Source: Christensenella sp. UBA4379 (GTDB lineage: Bacteria; Bacillota; Clostridia; Christensenellales; Aristaeellaceae). Taken from it: a stretch of DNA of 7,903 nt. The position numbers and the translations under genes were made by a program. The stretch covers positions 1 to 7,903 of the forward strand of contig DGRV01000039.1 in NCBI GenBank assembly GCA_002391225.1, in the 5' to 3' direction. This document shows positions 1-6,014 of the stretch, in pieces. A model generated the notes under the pieces. It was not told where the DNA came from. It was given only the letters and a program-made list of their open reading frames with translations, and made no database searches. The number at the start of each line of letters is the position of its first letter. Positions within the stretch are counted from its first letter, which is position 1.

Positions 1-20
1 GAATCCCTCTCTCTCCGCCA
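1..20 (+). tRNA. 3' end of a tRNA, probably tRNA-Ser (partial)
   Basis: The window opens inside the T-loop of a tRNA. GAAT fits the end of a TTCGAAT T-loop, CCCTC (5-9) the 3' half of the T-stem, TCTCTCC (10-16) the 3' half of the acceptor stem, G17 the discriminator base, and CCA (18-20) is genomically encoded. The same G-CCA end occurs on the tRNA-Ser downstream, and the implied 5' acceptor GGAGAGA differs from that gene's GGAGAAG at only one position, so a second serine isoacceptor is likely. The anticodon lies outside the window, so the identity is inferred. Confidence 0.75.
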
Positions 21-55
21 TTTTTCCTCTCTGATAAGCGCATGAACCGGCTGAT

Positions 56-146
56 GGAGAAGTACCCAAGAGGCCGAAGGGGCTCCCCTGCTAAGGGAGT
101 AGTGTCAGAAATGGCAGCCCGGGTTCAAATCCCGGCTTCTCCGCCA
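56..146 (+). tRNA. tRNA-Ser (anticodon GCU)
   Basis: A complete class II tRNA decoding AGC/AGU serine codons. The acceptor stem GGAGAAG (56-62) pairs with CTTCTCC (136-142), followed by discriminator G143 and an encoded CCA (144-146). The D-stem is CCC (65-67) with GGG (79-81). The anticodon stem CTCCC (83-87) pairs with GGGAG (95-99) around loop CTGCTAA, with anticodon GCT at 90-92. The long variable arm (100-118, with TGTC pairing to GGCA) is characteristic of tRNA-Ser. The T-stem CCGGG (119-123) pairs with CCCGG (131-135) around TTCAAAT. All cloverleaf elements are intact. It lies 35 nt after the preceding tRNA end, so the two are probably cotranscribed, and a hairpin terminator begins 2 nt after the CCA. 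Confidence 0.97.
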
Positions 147-147
147 A

Positions 148-190
148 AATCCCCTGGAAATGGACGTTTCCGGGGGATTCTTCTTTGTGG
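148..190 (+). terminator. Rho-independent terminator of the tRNA unit
   Basis: A 13-bp stem with one G-U wobble: the left arm is 148-160 (AATCCCCTGGAAA), the loop TGGACG is 161-166, and the right arm is 167-179 (TTTCCGGGGGATT). A broken T-rich tail follows (CTTCTTTG). It starts immediately after the tRNA-Ser CCA, so it most likely ends the tRNA transcript and frees the 3' end. The interrupted T-tract makes it less canonical than the other terminators here. Confidence 0.85.
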
Positions 191-306
191 CTCTTTGTCA
201 AAAGTTGGGGTAAGCCAGATTCGCAGCGAGTAAAATGCGGACACTGAAATTGTGGAAATTCAAAAAAAGCAGATGAATACGTTTTTCATTATACGATACA
301 TATGGC

Positions 307-351
307 AAAAAAGGTACCGATAAAGGAGCTTGTCCTCTGATCGGTACCTTT
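307..351 (-). terminator. Rho-independent terminator of the radical SAM gene
   Basis: A perfect 12-bp inverted repeat: AAAGGTACCGAT on the plus strand at 310-321 matches ATCGGTACCTTT at 340-351. The 18-nt loop can form an inner AGGA/TCCT stem. Read on the minus strand, the stem lies 2 nt past the TAG stop (356..354) and runs into six T residues (312..307), the classic intrinsic terminator arrangement. The plus-strand orientation has no T-tract after the stem, so it acts mainly on the minus strand. Confidence 0.9.
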
Positions 352-353
352 GC

Positions 354-1481
354 CTAGATGACAATGTCTCCCACCCTGTATCCTTCCGGCAGCGGGGCTT
401 CTTCGACGAACGGCAGGCTGTCGTCGGTGAGCGCCGGGAGGAAGGCTTCGTAGGGCATGCGGTCGAATTCCGCTCCGTAGGAGCTGGCGCCGAACCAGCC
501 GCCCTCCTTGGCCTTGAGGTTCAGGTCGCGGGCGAACTTGGTCATGTTGGAGCAGTCGTGAACGACGATCCCCCAGTGCTCCCGGGACGCCTGGGCCATC
601 ATTTTCAGGGAGATTTCCCGGCTCCAGACCGGGGAAACGTAGCCCATGTGGCAGGCGTAGAGGCTTTCGCCCCAGTAATTGACGAGGTTATTTTCGTTCA
701 AGTGCAGCTCCGCGCAGTTGATAAAGTCCAGCCCGGTGGAAAGGATCTGGTCCTTTTTTTGCTGGAAAAGCTCGTAAAACTCCGGCGTCATCGGCGTTTC
801 AATGCCGACCTGGGGGATGTATTTTTTCGCCAGGCGGATGTTTTCGATCACCCGGTCGGACACCTTGGAGGCGCCCAGGTTAAAGCGGATTTCGTCCAGC
901 CCGCTCTCCCCCAGGCGGCGCAGGCTCTCTTCGTCCGCCCGAAGACCGTTGGTGTACAAGTGCTGGTGGACGTGATGCTCGCTGAAGGCCCGGACGACGC
1001 CGTAGTACTTTTCGATCTCCATGAAGGGCTCCAGGTAGACGTAGGCGATACCGGTGGGACGTTTTTGGATGTTCATCAGCATCGGGAGATCCTGCTCGTA
1101 AAACCTGGTCCCGCCGATTTCCCACAGCCCCTCCCCGATCGGGGGGATCTGGTCCAGCACACCGTAGTCATAGCAGAAGGGGCAGGCGGCGTCGCAGCGG
1201 TTCGTGCGGCGGACCGCACTCAGGCCGGTTCCCAGCAGGCAGGAGCGGCAGCCCTTTGGAAAGCGCTCGTCCGGGCCGACATACAGCGTCCGCCCCTCCA
1301 GGCTCTTGAGCCCCTCGATCTCCTTTTTCAGCCGGTCAAACCGGGCGTTCGCCGCGTCCTCCAGCTGCAGGAACACGGCGCTGGCCAGCTCCGCCTGGCG
1401 GGGCGAAAGCCCCTCTTCCTCGGGCAGCTGGCTGAAAAAGCGGAACCAGAGCAGGGCGTCCTGTTTTGAAATTCTGAGCAC
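354..1481 (-). CDS. Radical SAM domain protein of unknown function
   Basis: Predicted 375-residue cytoplasmic iron-sulfur enzyme using S-adenosylmethionine to generate a radical; the substrate is unknown. With the GTG at 1481 as residue 1, the CX3CX2C cluster motif (CDAACPFC) is Cys96, Cys100 and Cys103, followed by Tyr-Asp-Tyr-Gly. LEP at 150-152 sits where the family usually has GGEP, and LYTNG at about 175-179 fits the next barrel strand. A second pair, Cys78-X2-Cys81, lies 14 residues before the motif, and Cys256, Cys277 and Cys310 follow later, so an auxiliary cluster or metal site is possible. No signal peptide or membrane segment is seen. The start is chosen because AAGGAGGA (1495..1488) leaves 7 nt between GGAGG and GTG 1481; ATG 1487 is in frame but only about 1 nt from AGGAGG. 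Longer in-frame starts up to 1592 would lie upstream of the likely promoter. The radical SAM assignment is secure; no subfamily is recognised. Confidence 0.92.
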   Translation of the reverse strand: MLRISKQDALLWFRFFSQLPEEEGLSPRQAELASAVFLQLEDAANARFDRLKKEIEGLKSLEGRTLYVGPDERFPKGCRSCLLGTGLSAVRRTNRCDAACPFCYDYGVLDQIPPIGEGLWEIGGTRFYEQDLPMLMNIQKRPTGIAYVYLEPFMEIEKYYGVVRAFSEHHVHQHLYTNGLRADEESLRRLGESGLDEIRFNLGASKVSDRVIENIRLAKKYIPQVGIETPMTPEFYELFQQKKDQILSTGLDFINCAELHLNENNLVNYWGESLYACHMGYVSPVWSREISLKMMAQASREHWGIVVHDCSNMTKFARDLNLKAKEGGWFGASSYGAEFDRMPYEAFLPALTDDSLPFVEEAPLPEGYRVGDIVI

Positions 1482-1515
1482 GGTCATTCCTCCTTGCGGG
1501 GTATCTTCCCGATCT

Positions 1516-1544
1516 ATTATACACAGTGAGGCATTAAAAATCCA
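1516..1544 (-). promoter_or_regulatory. Candidate promoter of the radical SAM gene
   Basis: Read on the minus strand, a perfect TATAAT occurs at 1521..1516, with TGGATT (1544..1539) 17 nt upstream as a weak -35 box (3 of 6 consensus bases). Transcription would start near 1509, giving a short leader that contains the AAGGAGGA ribosome binding site before GTG 1481. The perfect -10 and its position support the call; the poor -35 suggests a weak or activator-dependent promoter. Confidence 0.6.
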
Positions 1545-1553
1545 CCCCTGGGC

Positions 1554-1587
1554 AAAAAGGTTTTTTGTTGCAGTAGCAACCTTTTTT
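1554..1587. repeat. Inverted repeat in the divergent intergenic region
   Basis: AAAAAGGTT (1554-1562) and AACCTTTTT (1578-1586) form a perfect 9-bp inverted repeat. The loop can instead fold as GTTGC-AGTA-GCAAC (1567-1580), which is followed by C and six T residues and so resembles a short plus-strand terminator. It lies upstream of both divergent promoters, on the far side of each start point. It could be an insulating terminator or a protein-binding site; the sequence does not decide. Confidence 0.5.
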
Positions 1588-1607
1588 CGCAAATCAATCG
1601 TAAAAGT

Positions 1608-1620
1608 TCACTTTAAGTGA
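1608..1620. promoter_or_regulatory. Candidate operator palindrome next to the truA -35 box
   Basis: TCACTT-T-AAGTGA is a perfect 6-bp inverted repeat around a single central base. It ends at 1620, directly against the TTGAAA -35 box at 1621. A short palindrome in this position is typical of a dimeric regulator's binding site. No regulator gene lies nearby and the site occurs once here, so its role is inferred from symmetry and position only. Confidence 0.4.
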
Positions 1621-1649
1621 TTGAAAGCGGCGGCGTTTTTTGGTATAAT
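1621..1649 (+). promoter_or_regulatory. Sigma-A-type promoter of truA and the SNF2 gene
   Basis: TTGAAA (1621-1626, 5 of 6 consensus bases) and a perfect TATAAT (1644-1649) are separated by the optimal 17 nt. Transcription should begin near 1656, giving a leader of about 53 nt before truA. This is the strongest promoter in the window and probably drives both plus-strand genes. Confidence 0.88.
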
Positions 1650-1708
1650 ATCTGATTGTTAAACCAAGCAACCAGGTCGAACCGTTTTTTTCGGAACGAG
1701 GTACATAG

Positions 1709-2443
1709 ATGGGGAATTATAAGCTGACGCTTTCCTATGACGGCAGCCGCTACGCCGGCTGGCAGCGCCAGGGCAATACCGGCAGCACCATCCAGCGGAA
1801 GGTGGAGGAAACCCTCTCCCGGGTCCTAGACGAGGCCGTGCAGGTCAGTGGGTGCGGCCGGACGGACGCGGGCGTCCACGCAAGGATGCAGGTCTGCTCC
1901 TTTTACAGTTCCGCCTTATCCTCCCCGGAAAAGACGCTCACTCTGCTTCGCAGATACCTGCCGGAGGACATCGCGGCCGTCCGGCTGGAAGCGGCGCCGC
2001 CCCGTTTTCACGCCCGGCTTTCCTGCCGGGAAAAGACGTACCGCTACCGGGTCTGGCGGTCGGACTGTCCGAACGTGTTCGAGCGCAAATACCTGTATTC
2101 CTTCCCGGAGCCCCTTTCCCTGCCTGCCATGCGGGAAGCGGCAAGCGAGCTGACCGGCACCCACGACTTTGCCGCCTTTTCCAGCGGCCGGACCAACAAA
2201 TCCACCGTCCGGACCGTCCGGGAGATCGTCCTGACCGAAAACGGGCCGGAGCTCACGATGAGCTTTACCGGCGACGGGTTTCTTTACCACATGGTGCGGA
2301 TCATGGCGGGCACCCTGCTGGAAGCAGGCCAGGGCAAACGAACCGCCGAAGACGTCCGCCTCGCCCTTCAAAAAAAAGACCGGTCTCTGGCCGGCTTTAC
2401 CGCCCCGGCCCAGGGCCTGACCCTGTGGGATATCCAATACTGA
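1709..2443 (+). CDS. truA: tRNA pseudouridine(38-40) synthase TruA
   Basis: Converts uridines 38, 39 and 40 in the anticodon arm of many tRNAs to pseudouridine, in the cytoplasm and without cofactor. The 244-residue length is normal for bacterial TruA. The catalytic motif GRTDAGVHA is at residues 50-58, with Asp53 as the expected nucleophile. The N-terminal strand YKLTLSYDGSRYAGWQRQ, the central Phe-His-Ala-Arg (about 99-102), KTYRYR (108-113), DFAAFSS (about 153-159) and the C-terminal FLYHMVRIMAGTL are all family signatures, so the protein appears complete and active. The ATG is preceded by GAGG with a 7-nt spacer. It is the first gene after the strong promoter at 1621-1649. The SNF2 gene follows on the same strand after 68 nt, with no terminator-like T-tract between them. 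TruA is usually a housekeeping gene with variable neighbours, so its operon partner need not share its function. Confidence 0.97.
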   Translation: MGNYKLTLSYDGSRYAGWQRQGNTGSTIQRKVEETLSRVLDEAVQVSGCGRTDAGVHARMQVCSFYSSALSSPEKTLTLLRRYLPEDIAAVRLEAAPPRFHARLSCREKTYRYRVWRSDCPNVFERKYLYSFPEPLSLPAMREAASELTGTHDFAAFSSGRTNKSTVRTVREIVLTENGPELTMSFTGDGFLYHMVRIMAGTLLEAGQGKRTAEDVRLALQKKDRSLAGFTAPAQGLTLWDIQY

Positions 2444-2457
2444 AAGATCCTTAAACG

Positions 2458-2486
2458 CCGTCCCGGCCGCAGGCCGGTACGGACGG
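2458..2486 (+). other. GC-rich stem-loop between truA and the SNF2 gene
   Basis: CCGTC (2458-2462) plus CCGGCC (2463-2468) pairs with GGCCGG (2472-2477) and GACGG (2482-2486), with a GCA loop and a 4-nt bulge on the 3' side, giving 11 bp. No T-run follows, so it is not a normal intrinsic terminator. It could stabilise the truA 3' end or be a processing or partial attenuation site in the bicistronic transcript. Confidence 0.55.
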
Positions 2487-2511
2487 AGCAGCCTATATCA
2501 AGGAGAGATCA

Positions 2512-5346
2512 ATGACCGGATATAACAGAAGGTCAAAAAATATCAATCCCCTGTCCGTGCTTTCCTCCAACATCCTGAGGGAAAAAGAGCCGGTCCGGCT
2601 GGAAATCACGCTGACGCATATGAAGGATGGACTTTCCCTGTCCCTGCGCGCAGGGCAGGACAGGCTGTACGTGGTGCGCCAGATGCTCCGGTTTCTGCGG
2701 GACTGGCACCAGAAAGCGCCCACCGTGTTCAGCAACCGCTTTACCCTGGAACCATCCCGCATGGGCTTTGACGAAAAAATCGAGCAGCTGCTGGACTACC
2801 TGTATACCCTCTACTGTGAAAAGGAGACGCCGGACCATCCGCCCGTCCGGGGCGGCAAAACCCTGGCGCTGGACCGCTATGCCCATCTGGTGCTGGAAAA
2901 GCTGGAGCCCCTTCCCTTTCTGCTGGAAATCGGGGAGAACACGACCCCTCAGGAGGGCATCTCGGAAGAAGAGCTGCCGATCCTCTGCAGCCTGAGCGGC
3001 ACCCTGCAGGAGCTCAGCGCCGTGATCCGGGTGCCCGGCCCCCTGTTCCGCCTGACGGAGGACTTCCGCTATGTTGCGTTCCGGGGCCAGGTGATCCGGG
3101 TCAACAGCAACCAGCGCCAGCTACTGGCCGCCATCCGGCGGGACCTTCGGGGCGGGGAAGTCACCTATTCCTTCGCCGGCCCGGACACGGCCGTCTTCCT
3201 GAACGAGACCCTTCCGGCCCTCTATGAAGCGATGGCCGTCGCCATTCAGGGGGACCTGGAGGACCGCCTGGTCCGCCTGCCCCTTCGGATCACCGTCTAT
3301 CTGGACAAAATCGGCCGGGACGTATCCGCCCGGGTGCTCTTCTGCTACGGCAGTTACGAGATCAACCCCTTTTCCCGCGAGATACCTTCCGGCATCTTCC
3401 TCTACCGGGACGCCGCCCGGGAGGGGGAGGTCATGCACGTGCTCTCCAACGCGGGCTTTCACGTGCGGGAGGACATCGCCGTTCTGCACGGGACGGAGGC
3501 CATCTACCGCTTCATCACCGAAGGGACGCAGAAGCTGTCGACTTACGCCGAGGTCTTCTTCAGCAACGAGTTTAAGCAGATGGACCCGCGCAAGCCGCAC
3601 CTGACCGCCCGGATGAACGTCCGGGGCTCCGGCATCGTGCTGACGCTGCTGGACGGCGACACCGAAATCGAGGAGCTCCGGCCCATCCTCCGGGCCCTCC
3701 AGGAAAAGCGGGACTATTTCCGTTTCCGCGACGGCACCTTCCTGGACCTGCGCGGCCTGGACGAATGGCAGAGCCTGGCCCAGGCCGTCAGCGAAGCGGA
3801 CGAGGAGCCGCACCGCCAGGATGACCCCGAGGTCCGTCCCCTGGCCATGTACCGCGCCGCCTACCTGAACGCCCTGGTCGAAAAGAACCATCTGCCCGTC
3901 AGCGTCTCAGAGGAAGTGACGCAGGCCGCCTCCCTGCAGGCAGCCATCCCCAAGCTTCGCCTTTCCTCCCTGCGCCCCTACCAGGTGCGGGGATACAACT
4001 GGATCATGACCCTGGACGCCCTGCACATGGGCGGCGTCCTGGCCGACGACATGGGCCTGGGCAAAACCATCCAGACCATCGCGGCGGTCGAACGGGTGCA
4101 CGACCTGCCGGACCGCCTGCCCAGCCTGATCGTCGCTCCCAGGTCGCTGATGTACAACTGGGTCAACGAGTTCAGCCGCTTTGCCCCCCAGCTTTCCGTC
4201 ACCCTGGTGCAGGGCAGCCAGCCCGAGCGCGAGGTCCTGCTCAGCCAGGCCGCCGCGGACCCGCCGGACGCCCTGATCACCAGCTATCCGCTGATCCGGC
4301 GGGTCATCGACCAGCTGTCCCGCATCCCCTTCCATTTCGTCATCCTGGACGAGGCGCAGCAGATCAAAAACGCCCAGTCCGTCGCCGCCCGGGCCGTCAA
4401 GAAGCTCCAGGCGAGGACCCGCCTGGCCCTGACCGGCACACCGATGGAGAACCACGCGGGCGAGCTGTGGTCGCTGATGGATTTCTGCCTGCCCGGCTAT
4501 CTGCCCTCCTACCCCCGCTTCCTCAAGCGCTACCAGGACGGCAACAGCTGGGACGACCTGCGGACCCGCGTCCGTCCCTTCCTGATGCGCCGCCTAAGGG
4601 AAGACGTGTTGGACGAGCTGCCCCCGCTGATGGAGCACACGATGTACTGCGAGCTGACGGAGGAGCAGAAAAAGGTCTACGACGCCGTCCTCTACCAGTG
4701 CCGCACGCGGGTGGACGACATCCTGCGTTCTCAGGGAATGAACCGGGGGCGGACGCAGATCCTCTCGGCGATCATGCAGCTGCGGCAGGTATGCTGTCAT
4801 CCCTCCCTGTGCATGGAGGGCTACCTGGGCGGGTCCGGCAAAGAAGACATGCTGATGGACCTGGTGCCCCAGGCCATCCAGCAGAACCGGCGGATCCTGC
4901 TGTTTTCCCAGTTCACGACGATGCTGCGCCTGCTGGAAAAGCGGCTGCGCCGGGAGGGCATCGAAACCCTGTACCTGGACGGCCACACCCCCACCAAGGA
5001 GCGCCAGGACCTGACCGAACGCTTCAACGCGGGCCAGGGCAGCATCTTCCTGATTTCCCTCAAGGCGGGCGGCACCGGCCTCAACCTGACCGGGGCGGAC
5101 ATGGTGATCCATTACGACCCCTGGTGGAACCCCGCCGCCCAGGACCAGGCCACGGCCCGCGCCCACCGCATCGGCCAGACTCGGCCGGTCAACGTCTTTT
5201 CCCTGGTCACCCACAACACCATCGAGGAGCAGGTGGTCCGCATGAGCGAAAACAAGCGCCAGCTCTTCGACCAGCTGATCACCGCGGGCGAAATGCTCCC
5301 CACCCAGCTGACAGACGAGGACATCCTGTCCCTGTTCGACGAATAA
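2512..5346 (+). CDS. SNF2-family DEAD/DEAH-box ATPase (helicase-like)
   Basis: A 944-residue cytoplasmic Swi2/Snf2 ATPase, expected to translocate on double-stranded DNA using ATP; the target of bacterial members is generally unknown. Residues 1 to about 480 carry no catalytic motif and probably hold the bacterial SNF2-associated region. The RecA-like core follows: Walker A DMGLGKT (513-519, Lys518), motif Ia VAPRSL (541-546), Walker B DEAQ (613-616) and TGTPMEN (641-647). The second lobe has LLFSQF (796-801), GGTGLNL (853-859) and ATARAHRIGQ (880-889). All ATPase motifs are intact. Many clostridial homologues begin with a CxC...CxH SWIM zinc finger; here the first 150 residues contain a single Cys (102), so that domain is absent. 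The ATG follows AAGGAG with a 6-nt spacer. It is probably cotranscribed with truA and ends 22 nt before a strong terminator. Family assignment is secure; strand-separating activity should not be assumed. Confidence 0.95.
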   Translation: MTGYNRRSKNINPLSVLSSNILREKEPVRLEITLTHMKDGLSLSLRAGQDRLYVVRQMLRFLRDWHQKAPTVFSNRFTLEPSRMGFDEKIEQLLDYLYTLYCEKETPDHPPVRGGKTLALDRYAHLVLEKLEPLPFLLEIGENTTPQEGISEEELPILCSLSGTLQELSAVIRVPGPLFRLTEDFRYVAFRGQVIRVNSNQRQLLAAIRRDLRGGEVTYSFAGPDTAVFLNETLPALYEAMAVAIQGDLEDRLVRLPLRITVYLDKIGRDVSARVLFCYGSYEINPFSREIPSGIFLYRDAAREGEVMHVLSNAGFHVREDIAVLHGTEAIYRFITEGTQKLSTYAEVFFSNEFKQMDPRKPHLTARMNVRGSGIVLTLLDGDTEIEELRPILRALQEKRDYFRFRDGTFLDLRGLDEWQSLAQAVSEADEEPHRQDDPEVRPLAMYRAAYLNALVEKNHLPVSVSEEVTQAASLQAAIPKLRLSSLRPYQVRGYNWIMTLDALHMGGVLADDMGLGKTIQTIAAVERVHDLPDRLPSLIVAPRSLMYNWVNEFSRFAPQLSVTLVQGSQPEREVLLSQAAADPPDALITSYPLIRRVIDQLSRIPFHFVILDEAQQIKNAQSVAARAVKKLQARTRLALTGTPMENHAGELWSLMDFCLPGYLPSYPRFLKRYQDGNSWDDLRTRVRPFLMRRLREDVLDELPPLMEHTMYCELTEEQKKVYDAVLYQCRTRVDDILRSQGMNRGRTQILSAIMQLRQVCCHPSLCMEGYLGGSGKEDMLMDLVPQAIQQNRRILLFSQFTTMLRLLEKRLRREGIETLYLDGHTPTKERQDLTERFNAGQGSIFLISLKAGGTGLNLTGADMVIHYDPWWNPAAQDQATARAHRIGQTRPVNVFSLVTHNTIEEQVVRMSENKRQLFDQLITAGEMLPTQLTDEDILSLFDE

Positions 5347-5368
5347 GGGATAAAATAAGGTATAAAAT

Positions 5369-5430
5369 ACCCATCCCCCTGTCCGGGCCTTCCGCAAACG
5401 GTCCAAGACAGGGGGATGGGTTTATTTCAT
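5369..5430. terminator. Bidirectional Rho-independent terminator
   Basis: A perfect 15-bp stem, 5369-5383 (ACCCATCCCCCTGTC) with 5407-5421. The 23-nt loop can form an inner GGGCC/GGTCC stem with one wobble pair. On the plus strand it is followed by TTATTTCATTT and ends the truA-SNF2 transcript. On the minus strand it begins 5 nt after the GNAT stop codon and runs into TATTTTATACC and further T-rich sequence. Both tails are T-rich but interrupted, so one hairpin appears to serve both convergent units. The plus-strand tail overlaps the GNAT stop. Confidence 0.92.
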
Positions 5431-5999
5431 TTCGTTTGTTGGTCGAGCGGGTCTCCATCTCCGATCTTCATCGTCACGCCGAGGAGGCGGAAGAAGCCGA
5501 GCCAGTTCTGCATCATGCGGTCATAAGCCTCATGGGGCACCTGATTACCCGTGCCCAGCAGGGCATAGACGACCTCGCCCTCCCTGGTCCACTGGTTTAA
5601 GGGGACCAGGCCGTTTCGCTGATAAAAGCCCAGCCGCCTCACCCGCATCGGATAATTGTCCGCCTTTTTGTCCAGCGGCTCGATCGCCAGGAAAAAGGTC
5701 TTCCCCTCATACAGCCGGATCAGCTGGCAAAGGGCCTGACTTCCGATGCCCCGGCCGCGGAAGGCCTCGTCCACCGCGAAAAAGAACAGGTAGGCCAGAT
5801 CCTCGTCCCGGATCACGTAGAAAAAGCCTGCGTTCTTCCCGCCGCTCTGAATCAGCCACCAGTCGGTATTTTGGCGGGCATTCAGCCGCATCACGAAAAA
5901 GGGGGGCCGCTCTTCCGGCGGAAAAGCGGAGAGGAAGAGGGCCTTGACCCACTTCCTCTCTTTCCGGCCGGAGGGCATTTTAGAAAGCCTTACATCCAT
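5427..5999 (-). CDS. GNAT-family N-acetyltransferase
   Basis: Predicted 190-residue cytoplasmic acetyltransferase moving an acetyl group from acetyl-CoA to an unidentified amine. The acetyl-CoA-binding motif A is clear: strand AYLFFFAVDEAFRG (69-82), then RGRGIG at 81-86 fitting the R/QxxGxG/A pyrophosphate loop, then helix SQALCQLIRLY. The N-terminal ALFLSAFPPEERPPF (about 20-34) is a common first helix of this fold. GFYQRNG (124-130) fits the late region where GNAT proteins usually read 'GF'. The last 40 residues extend beyond the core without a recognised domain. ATG 5999 has only a weak GGTGG upstream; it lies 15 nt after the stop of the phosphoglucomutase gene, so translation probably depends on coupling within that operon. 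ATG at codon 8 (5978), with AAGG upstream, is an alternative start. A bidirectional terminator follows the stop directly. Substrate cannot be predicted. Confidence 0.88.
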   Translation of the reverse strand: MDVRLSKMPSGRKERKWVKALFLSAFPPEERPPFFVMRLNARQNTDWWLIQSGGKNAGFFYVIRDEDLAYLFFFAVDEAFRGRGIGSQALCQLIRLYEGKTFFLAIEPLDKKADNYPMRVRRLGFYQRNGLVPLNQWTREGEVVYALLGTGNQVPHEAYDRMMQNWLGFFRLLGVTMKIGDGDPLDQQTK

Positions 6000-6014
6000 G
6001 CCACCGCACCGTCG

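Noticed and set aside
56..146. The tRNA-Ser gene as an integration (att) site for an island
   Set aside because: No integrase gene and no repeated copy of the tRNA 3' end were found downstream. The terminator follows directly, and the next gene appears ordinary.
42..233. A 63-codon open frame covering the tRNA-Ser gene
   Set aside because: It runs across an intact tRNA and its terminator and has no ribosome binding site.
180..306. A possible small gene or promoter in the spacer after the tRNA unit
   Set aside because: The A/T-richer stretch has TATA-like words, such as around 290-300, but no -35/-10 pair at proper spacing and no credible reading frame. Nothing is supported here.
330..1469. 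A long plus-strand open frame (379 codons) antisense to the radical SAM gene
   Set aside because: It has no ribosome binding site and no recognisable domain, its composition is typical of a reverse-strand shadow of GC-rich coding sequence, and its start lies within the terminator hairpin of the opposite gene.
4467..5600. A plus-strand open frame (377 codons) overlapping the SNF2 C-terminus and running into the terminator
   Set aside because: It overlaps the helicase motifs in another frame, is Pro/Gly/Arg/His-rich, and reads through the bidirectional terminator and into the GNAT gene on the opposite strand.
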